A stretch of DNA of 47,236 nt, taken from SAR202 cluster bacterium (GTDB taxonomy: Bacteria > Chloroflexota > Dehalococcoidia > Lucifugimonadales > UBA826). The notes under the pieces were generated by a model. The model made no database searches and had not been told where the DNA came from. It saw nothing but the letters and a program-made list of their open reading frames with translations. Shown one piece after another: positions 16,910 to 25,529 of the stretch (within the stretch, counting starts at the first letter, position 1; every line of letters begins with the position of its first letter). Made by a program: the position numbers and the translations under genes. The stretch lies in NCBI GenBank assembly GCA_008373095.1, contig RQOP01000089.1:1-47236 (forward strand), given 5' to 3'.

Positions 16910-17905
16910 TTACCCACAAGTTGTCTGAACAAGTAATTTTGTCACGAGGTAAGGGTCCATGTTTGAGGCCGGTCTGCGGTCTTCAAGATAGCCTTTCTGA
17001 TCAACTTCAACCTGCCAGGGAATTCTTATTGAAGCACCTCTGTCAGACACACCATAACTAAATTGATCGATTCGTTGAGTTTCATGGAGGCCGGTCAATC
17101 TTTTGTCGTTTCCTACACCATAATTTTCGATGTGCTCATTTATATTTTTCCCAAGAGCTTCGCAGGCATCGATGATTGGTTGATAAGATTCCCTCATTGC
17201 TTTTGTAGAAAAATTTGTGTGGCATCCTGCCCCGTTCCAGTCACCTGAAACAGGTTTTGGATCGATAGATACAACAACGTCGTAGTCTTCAGCTACTCTA
17301 TGTAGTAGCCATCTTGCAAGCCACAATTGATCAGAAACATCCAAAGGGCTCAGCGGGCCAATTTGGAATTCCCATTGACCGGGCATTACTTCTGCATTTG
17401 TTCCTGCTATACCTAAACCGGCATCAATACAAGCTGTTGCATGGGCTTCTGATATATCTCTTCCGAAATTATGGTTTGCACCAACGCTGCAATAATATGG
17501 GCCTTGCGCTTCAGGGAATCCGCCATCAGGGAATCCAATCGGTTGCTTTCCATCTGCTTCAAATAGTGTGTATTCCTGTTCAATACCAAACCATGATTCT
17601 TGATCTTCGAATTTTGCTGCTACTTCGGCGCATGCAGCCCTGTTGTTTGTAGGATGTGGAGTCATATTAGGCAATAAGACTTCGCACATGACCAATTTGT
17701 TGTTTCCACCTGATATTGGATCAGGACAGGAAAAAACAGGACGTAACACACAGTCCGAGTTTTCTCCCGGTGCTTGGTTAGTACTTGAACCATCAAATCC
17801 CCAAATTGGGAAATCTGACCCATCCGGTAGTATCCTAGTTTTAGATCTAAGTGAAGGAGATGGCTCTGTTCCGTCGATCCAAATATATTCCGCTTTAAAT
17901 GCCAT
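16910..17905 (-). CDS. glnII: Glutamine synthetase, type II (eukaryotic-like GSII)
   Basis: This 331-residue enzyme makes glutamine from glutamate, ammonia and ATP. Its short length and motifs place it in GSII rather than the 470-residue bacterial GSI: AEYIWIDG, WGFDGSSTNQA, VMPGQWEFQIGP (metal/glutamate site), NGAGCHTNFSTK (ATP site), RLTGLHET, DRGASIRIP and LEDRRPASNMDPY. There is no adenylylation loop. GSII is common in eukaryotes and patchy in bacteria such as rhizobia and Streptomyces. The start is the ATG 17903-17905 with GAGGTG ahead; the GTG at 17914 is part of that ribosome site. The gene stands alone. Confidence 0.95.
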   Translation of the reverse strand: MAFKAEYIWIDGTEPSPSLRSKTRILPDGSDFPIWGFDGSSTNQAPGENSDCVLRPVFSCPDPISGGNNKLVMCEVLLPNMTPHPTNNRAACAEVAAKFEDQESWFGIEQEYTLFEADGKQPIGFPDGGFPEAQGPYYCSVGANHNFGRDISEAHATACIDAGLGIAGTNAEVMPGQWEFQIGPLSPLDVSDQLWLARWLLHRVAEDYDVVVSIDPKPVSGDWNGAGCHTNFSTKAMRESYQPIIDACEALGKNINEHIENYGVGNDKRLTGLHETQRIDQFSYGVSDRGASIRIPWQVEVDQKGYLEDRRPASNMDPYLVTKLLVQTTCG

Positions 17906-18000
17906 GGGTTTCACCTCAAATTAATGATTTATGTATCTAATAATATAACTTAACAAAATTAGATCTTTTTGTGGGAAAGTATTATAGACCAATCTATGGG

Positions 18001-18783
18001 TTAAGGGCTCCAGGCGTACGCCGCGCTTGTTCCTCCGTCAACTACGAGAGTTGCCCCTGTAACAAATGTTGACTCGTCAGACGCGAAAAATAGTGCTGCA
18101 TAGGCAACATCGGTTGGGTGTCCCATACGGCCAATGGGCTGCATTTTGCTTCGCTTATCATTTATGTCTCTGTCTTCTAAATTTTCCCATTTAACCCCTG
18201 ACATTTCGGTAGCAATTGCCCCGGGCTGAATCGAATTCACCCTGATGTTGTATTGGGCATATGAGATAGAAGACTTTTTAGTTAGCATCGCCATTCCACC
18301 TTTAGACAAATGGTAGGAAGTAGAAGAGCTATGGGTTGCTTTGGAATCTAATACGGAAGAATTATTTATTATTGTGCCGGAGCGATTTTCCATCATATTC
18401 TTCACGGCGTATTTAGTACATAAAAATGCCCCTTTTAGGTTTGTATCTAAAACTGATTCAAACAAATGCTCATCCTCTTCGTGGGCATTTTTCTGAGAGG
18501 GGTTATTAATTCCTGCATTGTTGAAAAGAATGTCTATTTTCTCGAATTTATCTAACGTTACCTTTACTAAATTTTCAACATCGTTTGATAAGGAAATGTC
18601 AGTATTAACAAATATACAATGACCCCCGTTAGATTGAATTCCTTCAGCAACTTTAGAACCTACACCTTTCCTGCGACCTGCTATAACCACATTACAGCCT
18701 TCCGAAGCAAAAAGTTCTGCTGTGGCCCTACCCATACCCGAGGCTCCTCCAGTTATAATGGCTACTTTGCCTTCTAATCTCAT
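18001..18783 (-). CDS. Short-chain dehydrogenase/reductase
   Basis: This 260-residue classical SDR has the coenzyme motif TGGASGMG at 11-18, NNAG at 88-91, a catalytic Ser at 142/143, and YxxxK at Tyr157/Lys161. Length is standard for the 3-oxoacyl-ACP reductase/glucose dehydrogenase-like group; the substrate is unknown. An Arg-Arg pair after the second strand (AGRRK) suggests NADP preference. The ATG has a GGGAG ribosome site. It lies 108 bases after ferrochelatase, behind a hairpin that may terminate that gene. Confidence 0.9.
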   Translation of the reverse strand: MRLEGKVAIITGGASGMGRATAELFASEGCNVVIAGRRKGVGSKVAEGIQSNGGHCIFVNTDISLSNDVENLVKVTLDKFEKIDILFNNAGINNPSQKNAHEEDEHLFESVLDTNLKGAFLCTKYAVKNMMENRSGTIINNSSVLDSKATHSSSTSYHLSKGGMAMLTKKSSISYAQYNIRVNSIQPGAIATEMSGVKWENLEDRDINDKRSKMQPIGRMGHPTDVAYAALFFASDESTFVTGATLVVDGGTSAAYAWSP

Positions 18784-18855
18784 ATGTTTTCTCCCATACG
18801 AATTGAAATATATTCCAATCTCGCTGGTTTAATTATATGAATGGTGACAAATTAA

Positions 18856-18882
18856 GAAAACAGACATTTTGGTAGCCTGTTT
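18856..18882 (-). terminator. Probable terminator after ferrochelatase
   Basis: On the minus strand AAACAG (18877-18882) pairs with CTGTTT (18858-18863) and the arm continues as TTTTCTT. The stem is only six bases with a 13-base loop, so the call is tentative. It begins ten bases after the ferrochelatase stop. Confidence 0.4.
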
Positions 18883-18891
18883 AACTATACT

Positions 18892-19926
18892 TTAATTCGT
18901 TTGGGATATTAGAAATCGGGCGAATCCCGAAACCCAGTTTGGATATATGTTGAGAGAAGGCACTAATGATAATTGTCCGCCACCTATTTCGGTGAAATAC
19001 TCTTGGTCTCTAATTGATATCTCTTCTAGTGTTTCCAGGCAGTCTGCTATGAAGGATGGGCAAACTACTCCAATGTTATTTATGCCTTCGTCCACAGATT
19101 GTTTGAGTACATCTAGAATGTCCGGTTGAATCCATTTATCCATCCCAAAGCGACTTTGAAAACAGATTTTGAAAGGTTTTTCTGTGTTTAATTTTTCCAT
19201 AATGCTGTTAACTGTACTCACGCAATGAAAACGGTAACAAAGTTGATTAAAGGAAGATTCTGAGTTGCAACAATCTTTGTCCATCAGACAGTAAGATCCC
19301 GATGTATCTAATTTTTTGATTTGGCGTTCGGGTAGCCCATGGAAACTAAATAAAAGCATATCTGAGTTCGTGTAAGCAGAGCTCTTTTGTATTGTTTCGA
19401 CTAAACAGTCTATATAAAACTTCTCTCTAAAAAATTCGGTGATAGTTTGGTAGGGAACATCTTTTCCATCAAGGATCTCTACTGCTTTTGAAATGCATGA
19501 GCCTGTTGTTGCTTGCGCGTATTGCGGAAACATTGGGCAAATTACAATTTCTTCAACACCTGATTCCAACAGGTTTGCTATGCCCTGCTCTATGGACGGG
19601 TCTCCATACCGCATACCTATTTCAATACTTAGATCATTATCGTATTGCATGAGCGCGTCTTTGAATTTATTTGAATACACAAGGAGTGGTGACCCCTCTT
19701 CCATCCATATGCTTTGATATTGAGGCAGTACACGTTTTGGCCTAAATGGGGAAACGAATAGATTGACAATTATCCACCGCAAGACAGGATTAGTATCAAT
19801 AACATCAGGATCAGAAAGGAATTCGGTCAGATATGATCGGATCCCTTTAATGGTCGGTTCAGAAGGCGTTCCTATGTTCATTAAAAGGAAACCAGTTTTT
19901 GTAGATTCAGGCAACGATTTCTCCAT
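18892..19926 (-). CDS. hemH: Ferrochelatase
   Basis: This 344-residue enzyme inserts ferrous iron into protoporphyrin IX or coproporphyrin III. The active-site His196 is in LLFSFHGLPER and Glu298 in CLETLEE; ICPMFPQYAQATTGS and the N-terminal LLMNIGTPS are family hallmarks. Length is normal. A central segment carries five cysteines (213, 219, 220, 230, 235), more than most non-cluster ferrochelatases, so an iron-sulfur cluster is possible but unproven. No other haem genes are nearby. It is divergent from the DUF454 gene across 120 bases. Confidence 0.95.
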   Translation of the reverse strand: MEKSLPESTKTGFLLMNIGTPSEPTIKGIRSYLTEFLSDPDVIDTNPVLRWIIVNLFVSPFRPKRVLPQYQSIWMEEGSPLLVYSNKFKDALMQYDNDLSIEIGMRYGDPSIEQGIANLLESGVEEIVICPMFPQYAQATTGSCISKAVEILDGKDVPYQTITEFFREKFYIDCLVETIQKSSAYTNSDMLLFSFHGLPERQIKKLDTSGSYCLMDKDCCNSESSFNQLCYRFHCVSTVNSIMEKLNTEKPFKICFQSRFGMDKWIQPDILDVLKQSVDEGINNIGVVCPSFIADCLETLEEISIRDQEYFTEIGGGQLSLVPSLNIYPNWVSGFARFLISQTN

Positions 19927-20046
19927 GTGTGATTTTCATCACTAATATTGTATTACATGGACAATGTTTCATTACATTGGGTTTGAAGAAATGGTACTCT
20001 TTGACGGTTTTATAACAGTGGGGGTTATGAAGTTCTGTTTGCAAAT

Positions 20047-20412
20047 TTGAAGAAAATAGTGCTCTATATTCTTGGTTTTCTATTTCTTGGCATTGGGATA
20101 GCAGGATATTTCTTGCCAGGTTTACCTGGCACGGTATTTCTTATTTTGTCTGCCGTTTGTTTTATGAGATCCAATGAGAAAATGTATCGATGGGTTACTG
20201 AACATCGTCTATTTGGAAGTCAGATAAAGGAGTTTATGGAAACCGGGGCAATGCCCAAAAGAGCCAAAATTATTTCCGTTAGCTGCATATGGTTCTTTTC
20301 AGCAATTTCAATCTCCCCGATAACTCCCTACGGTTGGTTATTCAAGGCGATCGTACTTACCCTTGCCGTTATTGGAACTTTATACATACTGACACGTCCG
20401 ACTTCCAAATAG
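20047..20412 (+). CDS. DUF454 (YbaN-like) inner-membrane protein
   Basis: This 121-residue membrane protein has the DUF454 pattern: a first helix ending GIAGYFLPGLPGTVFLIL, a CFMRSNEKMYRW segment, the HRLFGSQIKEF motif, then two closely spaced helices after MPKRAKI. Function of the family is not established. The start is a TTG at 20047, since no in-frame ATG exists near the family's normal N-terminus. It ends 11 bases before the convergent DUF6295 stop. Confidence 0.88.
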   Translation: MKKIVLYILGFLFLGIGIAGYFLPGLPGTVFLILSAVCFMRSNEKMYRWVTEHRLFGSQIKEFMETGAMPKRAKIISVSCIWFFSAISISPITPYGWLFKAIVLTLAVIGTLYILTRPTSK

Positions 20413-20423
20413 ATATCGATTCT

Positions 20424-20702
20424 CTAGAGAACTGAAACTTTGATTTGAGGATCTGCCTCTCCTTTTTTCAAAGCTTCAATTATGGTGTCAGCCAATCTTT
20501 TGGCTGATTCAGGACTCAATTCTACTGCCACTCTTGACCCAACTCCTTGGGATTGGTTAACAAAATCTATATTGACTCCATATTCCCATGGGGCATTGAA
20601 TGGGTGGTCATAAGATACGTTTGCCATTTCTAAAGGGAACCAGCCCTCTCTGCCTCTGGCACTTCCTTCCATCTCAGCTCTCTCGCATATCATTGTGCAC
20701 AT
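20424..20702 (-). CDS. DUF6295 family protein
   Basis: This 92-residue protein begins MCTMICERAEMEGSARG and continues with GWFPLEMANVSYDHP and RVAVELSPESAKRL, a pattern I associate with DUF6295, a small conserved family of unknown function. Conserved Cys2 and Cys6 and a DHPF motif suggest a metal or cofactor site; that is inference. It follows the dienelactone hydrolase by 19 bases with an AAAGGA ribosome site, so the two form an operon. Confidence 0.8.
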   Translation of the reverse strand: MCTMICERAEMEGSARGREGWFPLEMANVSYDHPFNAPWEYGVNIDFVNQSQGVGSRVAVELSPESAKRLADTIIEALKKGEADPQIKVSVL

Positions 20703-20721
20703 GTCTGTTTTCCTTTTGTTT

Positions 20722-21477
20722 CTAACCTAACTGCTTTCCCAGGAATTTGAACATTTTGTCCCATCCGTCGACGGCAGAACTTTGGTGGTAAATTGGTCGA
20801 TCGAAATAAAAGAAACCGTGACCTGCTTCTGGATACCTATGGAATTCAATATTTTTGCCTGCTGCTTTTAATTCTTTTTCGTGCTGATTCACTTGTTCGG
20901 GAGTTGGACTTTGGTCGAGATCACCGAACAATCCTAGCAGTGGTACGTTTAGATCGTTAGTGTAGGAGTTTGGTGATACAGGTTGCTTATCCGTCAGTTG
21001 GTCATCAGACATGATCACGTTTCCACCCCAGCATTCGACGATTGCGTCAAAACAATTTAACTTACAACCTGCCAAGAAAACATGTCTGCCTCCGGAACAG
21101 GTTCCAAAAGCAGCAACTTTTCCATTTGAACTCGGTAGCGACCGCACATATTTTGCTGCTGCTTCCAGATCTCCCATTACTTGGTCATCTGAAACTCCAC
21201 CATCCGCTCTTACAGCAGCGGCAACATCTTCAGGTGTGCCGTGTGCTTCTCTGCAATATAGGTCGGGGGAAATAGCAAGATAACCGTGATGGGCCAGCCT
21301 GCGAGTGAATTCACGGTATAACTCATCCCATCCTGGTAAATGATGAGCAAGCACCACTGCTGGAAATGGCCCCGCCCCTAAAGGCCTAGCAAAATATGTG
21401 TTAATTGCGTCGCCGTTTGTTCCATTTATGGTGATTGTTTCGGCGATCATTCCTTCATATTGATCTGTTGTGTACAT
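20722..21477 (-). CDS. Dienelactone hydrolase family protein
   Basis: This 251-residue alpha/beta hydrolase has the cysteine-nucleophile elbow GTCSGG (Cys127), an acid in GDLDQ (Asp186/Asp188) and His220 in EAGHGFF, the Cys-Asp-His triad of dienelactone hydrolases. The opening VVLAHHLPGWDE and the GYLAISPDLY segment are typical. It likely opens a lactone or ester in degradation of aromatic or related compounds. The ATG has a GGAG ribosome site and the DUF6295 gene follows. Confidence 0.9.
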   Translation of the reverse strand: MYTTDQYEGMIAETITINGTNGDAINTYFARPLGAGPFPAVVLAHHLPGWDELYREFTRRLAHHGYLAISPDLYCREAHGTPEDVAAAVRADGGVSDDQVMGDLEAAAKYVRSLPSSNGKVAAFGTCSGGRHVFLAGCKLNCFDAIVECWGGNVIMSDDQLTDKQPVSPNSYTNDLNVPLLGLFGDLDQSPTPEQVNQHEKELKAAGKNIEFHRYPEAGHGFFYFDRPIYHQSSAVDGWDKMFKFLGKQLG

Positions 21478-21559
21478 TTAATTACTCCTTGGTTTTCATC
21501 TGTAAATTATTGCCAGTCCAAATAAAAATTTGTCTGTTCATAGATACGGACAAATTTTT

Positions 21560-22351
21560 CTATTCCCCTTGCATCGCCCTCAACACTTTCTCTCCTTCGT
21601 TCTTCCAAAAAGAATACAAAATCGATATGTCGGTGCCTAGGGAGAAATGCCTTACGCCCATATCTAAATATTCTTTCATCTCATCGGCAGACTGGATTTC
21701 AGCTCTAGGAGCAACTCCCATTTTAATTCCCAGTTCGAAGGTCTTCTTTTTAGCTGCCACTACTTCTGGGTCGTTCATTTGCCGCGGCTTTCCAATGTTC
21801 ATTGAAAAATCTGCCCCACCCCATTGGATCATTTCCACACCCGGCTCAGACAGAATTTCCTCCAGATTATCAACAGCACCTTTTTTCTCGATCATGAAGG
21901 CAAGAACAATATCGCCAAGCATGTCTACATATTCCTGAGTGCCTCCGTAGCCCATATAAGAGTTTCTTCTAGTAGCTACCCCATAAAGTCCTCCATGATC
22001 GGGATGGTCAGGTCTGGCTGATTTGATACACTCCCTGACTTCTTCGATGCTCCGTACATCTGTGAATAAAACACTTTCATATCCCGAACCGATTCCTCTT
22101 TGAGCTAGGAAGGGCATTAGACTTTGATCTATTTTAATCATGCTGCCTAGGTTGTAGAGTTCCGATGTTCTACACATGTTGTCGAGGTCATGAAGGTCAG
22201 ATGGACCATACTCGGCCACAAATTCAACATAGTCGTAAATCCCTGCATGCCCAATAGCTTCTATTTCTGCTGGCCATACACTGTGTATATGTGTGCTGAG
22301 AGTGGGTTCACCCGACTCCAATTTTTGTCTAATTAAGTTAGGCCTGACCAT
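21560..22351 (-). CDS. HpcH/HpaI aldolase family protein (second copy)
   Basis: This 263-residue TIM-barrel protein of the HpcH/HpaI family has the metal glutamate in AFMIEKKGAVDN and the aspartate in WGGADFSMNIG, and a YDYVEFVAEYGP segment in the place of the usual EHGP, so the base histidine is absent here. That may mean a different reaction or a divergent substrate. It shares little with the copy at 9099. The ATG has a strong GGAGG ribosome site. It lies 82 bases upstream of the dienelactone hydrolase in the same direction. Confidence 0.85.
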   Translation of the reverse strand: MVRPNLIRQKLESGEPTLSTHIHSVWPAEIEAIGHAGIYDYVEFVAEYGPSDLHDLDNMCRTSELYNLGSMIKIDQSLMPFLAQRGIGSGYESVLFTDVRSIEEVRECIKSARPDHPDHGGLYGVATRRNSYMGYGGTQEYVDMLGDIVLAFMIEKKGAVDNLEEILSEPGVEMIQWGGADFSMNIGKPRQMNDPEVVAAKKKTFELGIKMGVAPRAEIQSADEMKEYLDMGVRHFSLGTDISILYSFWKNEGEKVLRAMQGE

Positions 22352-22548
22352 TGCGTCCTCCGTGAAATTTTGTTTACTTTGGTTGCGGTAGGTTATCAGA
22401 AAGAATACCTACAATTCACCTGTTTGAAATTAGTGGCATACAAATGCTTTTTTTTGACCTAGCCATGGGATATGTTTGGGGAATATAATTTGCTAATTAA
22501 TTTCATGAAACAAATTTCAATTCTTTTTTTGCATGTAGTGACCAATTG

Positions 22549-22746
22549 ATGAGAAACACCTTTGTTTTAGGGATGCCCTTACAGTTTGTAATAGTTGCAT
22601 TTGTTGCCTTGTTGCTCGTTATTTATGTTGTCGCAATGTCTGCTTCTACCCGGATCGAGAATCGTAAAGAGTTGCGAATTGAATCGTCAGGAACGGAAAT
22701 TTATGCTTGGGAGTCGGCGGCACTTTGGATGTGCCCGCTTCACTAA
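22549..22746 (+). CDS. Small single-helix membrane protein, uncertain
   Basis: This 65-residue reading starts MRNTFVLGMPLQF and has one strong transmembrane helix (about residues 12-32), then a charged tail ending WMCPLH. The GMPLQF-helix arrangement is reminiscent of the second helix of small symporter subunits (DUF4212), but no symporter gene follows, only an MFS gene 21 bases downstream. There is no good ribosome site. It could be a true accessory microprotein, a decayed remnant, or chance. Confidence 0.4.
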   Translation: MRNTFVLGMPLQFVIVAFVALLLVIYVVAMSASTRIENRKELRIESSGTEIYAWESAALWMCPLH

Positions 22747-22767
22747 ATATGGAGAATTCCTAAATTA

Positions 22768-24087
22768 ATGATCGATGAAAAAATTGAACATTCTAATACT
22801 GGTACCTTCTACTGGCATTATGCATGGGTGATAGTTGTAATTATTGCTGGGATGCAGATAGTAGGCACCTCTATCAGGATGGCCTTCGGTGTGTTTATTG
22901 ACCCTCTCCAAACCCAATTTGGATGGAGCCAGGGGGGGATAGGGTTCGCCTATGCGATTTGTAGTGTGGTCTCCGCCGTTGTTTCTCCTTGGGCAGGCAA
23001 TATGGGAGACAGGTTCGGTGCGAAAAAAGCAATGCTTTTTGGTACATTTGTTTTCTTGATAGGTATGTTAACAACTGCCTTTGTCCAAAATCTCTGGCAG
23101 TTCTGGTTTACATATGGAGTTATACTCGGCATTGCCCAAGCCATTTTTCTGGTCCCCCTTATACCGGCAGCAATGATTTGGTTTAGAAGGCATTTAGGAT
23201 TAGCTATGGGTCTTATCATGGCTTCCTGGGGAATAGGGCCTGCATTGGCGACTCCTTTGGTTGCATTTATGATCGAGAATTTTGGTTGGTCAGCAGCTTT
23301 TGTCTACATTGGAATTGTTTCTACTGTGATTATGTTGGCATTAGTCGCTGTTTTTAAGAATAGACCTGCTGATGTTAATGATGAGCCATACGGCACCACA
23401 GAGGGTGACCCGCCGTTAAGTGATAAATTACCTCCTGCAGTTTTGTTAGAGGAATTTAAGGGCCACATGAGGAAGACTGCTGCTTATTGGAATATGAGTT
23501 CCATTCATTTCCTTGGTTGCGTTGGACACGCAGTTATTTTAATTTGGATCATACCAATGGCAACTAGTCAGGGGTTGAGCGCGATCGATGCTTCACTAAT
23601 TTTGACCCTGTTTTCTGCGGTCAGCATCGCTACCAGATTAACTACGCCGATTCTGTGTGAACGTTTGGGCGTTCGGACCGTTATGACAGTGTTTTATATT
23701 TTGCAGGGAGCGCCAGTTCTACTTCTAATTTTCTCCTCAATGGATAGTGTGTTCATTGTATTTGCTATCAGTTTTGGGATCGGATATGGTGGCGAAACAG
23801 GAGGATTTCCGATTCTGAATAGGAAGTATTTTGGTCATGCTCCAATGGGTGGTGCACATGGTTTTCAAATGTTGGGTGCTGGTATAGGTATGGCACTAGG
23901 TGGATGGATCGGAGGGCCGGTTTTTGACATATTTGGTTCTTATGATGCAGCTTTTGCTATAAGCATAATTGCCAGCTTTGCAGGGGCTGTCAGCATAATT
24001 CTTTTAGAGAATCCAGCAAAACTAATAATTCCTGACTGGCAAAAGTCAGAAGAGGAATATGAAAAAACAGTCGGAGTTATTTCCTAG
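22768..24087 (+). CDS. MFS transporter
   Basis: This 439-residue twelve-helix protein opens with YAWVIVVIIAGMQIVG and QFGWSQGGIGFAYAICS, typical of the monocarboxylate/oxalate:formate MFS group. The loop after TM2 is NMGDRFGAKK and a long central hydrophilic loop (about residues 200-235) separates the halves. The amidase gene follows after 17 bases on the same strand, so the transporter may import an amide substrate; that is inference from position. GGAG lies 14 bases before the ATG, further than usual. Confidence 0.88.
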   Translation: MIDEKIEHSNTGTFYWHYAWVIVVIIAGMQIVGTSIRMAFGVFIDPLQTQFGWSQGGIGFAYAICSVVSAVVSPWAGNMGDRFGAKKAMLFGTFVFLIGMLTTAFVQNLWQFWFTYGVILGIAQAIFLVPLIPAAMIWFRRHLGLAMGLIMASWGIGPALATPLVAFMIENFGWSAAFVYIGIVSTVIMLALVAVFKNRPADVNDEPYGTTEGDPPLSDKLPPAVLLEEFKGHMRKTAAYWNMSSIHFLGCVGHAVILIWIIPMATSQGLSAIDASLILTLFSAVSIATRLTTPILCERLGVRTVMTVFYILQGAPVLLLIFSSMDSVFIVFAISFGIGYGGETGGFPILNRKYFGHAPMGGAHGFQMLGAGIGMALGGWIGGPVFDIFGSYDAAFAISIIASFAGAVSIILLENPAKLIIPDWQKSEEEYEKTVGVIS

Positions 24088-24104
24088 CAAAGGAAGGTGG
24101 TGAA

Positions 24105-25523
24105 ATGTCTACAAAAGAGATAGTCAACATGACTGCTACGGAAATGGTTGATTCAATCAAAAGTAAAAGTCTTTCGGCATCTGAGGTGATGGATGCTCAT
24201 CTAGCTCAAATAGATTTAGTGAATCCTAAAGTTAATGCAATTGTTACTTTACACCCGGAACTTGGGATTGAAGGTGCCAAACTTGCAGATGAAGCAATTG
24301 CGAAAGGAGACGAGTTAGGGATACTACATGGGCTACCAACTGCTCATAAAGATCTTGTACCCACAAAGGGGATTTTGACTACTTATGGTTCGCCTTTGTA
24401 TTCTGATTATGTTCCCGATTACAGCGCGCTGATAGTAGAGAGAATGCAGGGTGCTGGAGCAATTACAATAGGAAAAACTAATACTCCAGAATTTGGAGCT
24501 GGCTCTCAAACTTATAATGAGGTTTTTGGAGAAACCTTGAATCCGTATGACACAAGTACCACCTGCGGGGGTAGCAGTGGTGGAGCAGCTGTTTCCCTTG
24601 CCACTAGAATGCTTCCAATAGCCGATGGAAGTGATACCGGAGGATCGTTGCGTAATCCAGCAAATTTTTGCAACGTAGTCGGATTTAGGAATTCTCCAGG
24701 AAGAGTGCCGACCTACCCATCTAAGGTTGGTTGGAGCCCGACGTCTGTACAGGGTCCTATGGCTAGAACGGTTTCTGATTGTGCACTTTTTCTTGCCGCC
24801 ATAGCTGGGCCTGATTCCAGGGTGCCCATATCCATAAGCGAGGGGGGCGAAATCTTTTTGGAATCTTTGGAAAGAGATTTCAAAAATGTAAAAATTGCTT
24901 GGAGTAAAGATTTGGGGGGATTACCAATTGATCCGCGAACCACAGCTGTCATTGAATCCCAGAGATCGGTCTTCCAAGATATTGGATGTTTGATTAGTGA
25001 AACAGAACCAGATTTTTCAGATGTAGATGAACAATTCTTGATTTGGCGAGGATGGGGAAGAGAGATAAATCAAGGGGATAATCTGAAGAATCATAGGGAC
25101 CAATTGAAAGACACGATGATTTGGGATATCGAGCAGGGAGTCAAATTATCAGGACCAGATGTAGGATGGGCAGAAGCTAAGAGGATGGAATTATTTCAGC
25201 GCATGCACCAGTTCATGGATGAATATGAATTTCTTATTTGCCCGGTTAGCCAAAGGCCTCCTTTTAACGTTAAACAAAGGTGGGTTTCAGAAATCAACGG
25301 GGTCGAAATGGAAAATTTCATCGCTTGGATGAAATCTTGCTATTACATAACGGCTACGGGCCATCCGGCAATTTCAGTACCTTGTGGGTTCACCCCAGAG
25401 GGCCTTCCTGTGGGAGTTCAAATTGTAGGTAGGTACAGAGATGATTTCGGTGTTTTGCAACTTGCCAAAGCTTTTGAAAACGCTACGGAATTTTGGAAAT
25501 CCGTTCCATCAGTCTGTAGATAA
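24105..25523 (+). CDS. Amidase (amidase-signature family)
   Basis: This 472-residue hydrolase has the complete Ser-cisSer-Lys triad: Lys82 in TAHKDL, Ser157 in CGGSSGGAA and the nucleophile Ser181 in DTGGSLRNPA, with the 24-residue spacing of the family. It hydrolyses an amide to a carboxylate and ammonia or amine. It could be the GatA-like catalytic subunit, but no gatB or gatC is near, so a stand-alone catabolic amidase is more likely. The ATG has an AAGGAAGGTGG ribosome region. It is coupled to the MFS gene upstream and convergent with the deiodinase-like gene. Confidence 0.92.
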   Translation: MSTKEIVNMTATEMVDSIKSKSLSASEVMDAHLAQIDLVNPKVNAIVTLHPELGIEGAKLADEAIAKGDELGILHGLPTAHKDLVPTKGILTTYGSPLYSDYVPDYSALIVERMQGAGAITIGKTNTPEFGAGSQTYNEVFGETLNPYDTSTTCGGSSGGAAVSLATRMLPIADGSDTGGSLRNPANFCNVVGFRNSPGRVPTYPSKVGWSPTSVQGPMARTVSDCALFLAAIAGPDSRVPISISEGGEIFLESLERDFKNVKIAWSKDLGGLPIDPRTTAVIESQRSVFQDIGCLISETEPDFSDVDEQFLIWRGWGREINQGDNLKNHRDQLKDTMIWDIEQGVKLSGPDVGWAEAKRMELFQRMHQFMDEYEFLICPVSQRPPFNVKQRWVSEINGVEMENFIAWMKSCYYITATGHPAISVPCGFTPEGLPVGVQIVGRYRDDFGVLQLAKAFENATEFWKSVPSVCR

Positions 25524-25529
25524 TCACTT

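Noticed and set aside
17906-17914. GTG start for glutamine synthetase
   Set aside because: The GTG is part of the GAGGTG ribosome site of the ATG at 17905.
21435-21938. A 167-residue plus-strand frame antisense to two enzymes
   Set aside because: It covers the start and end of two well-supported genes and has no recognisable motif.
22436-22455. Four-base hairpin followed by eight T, resembling a terminator
   Set aside because: A four-base stem is too weak and no plus-strand gene ends just before it.
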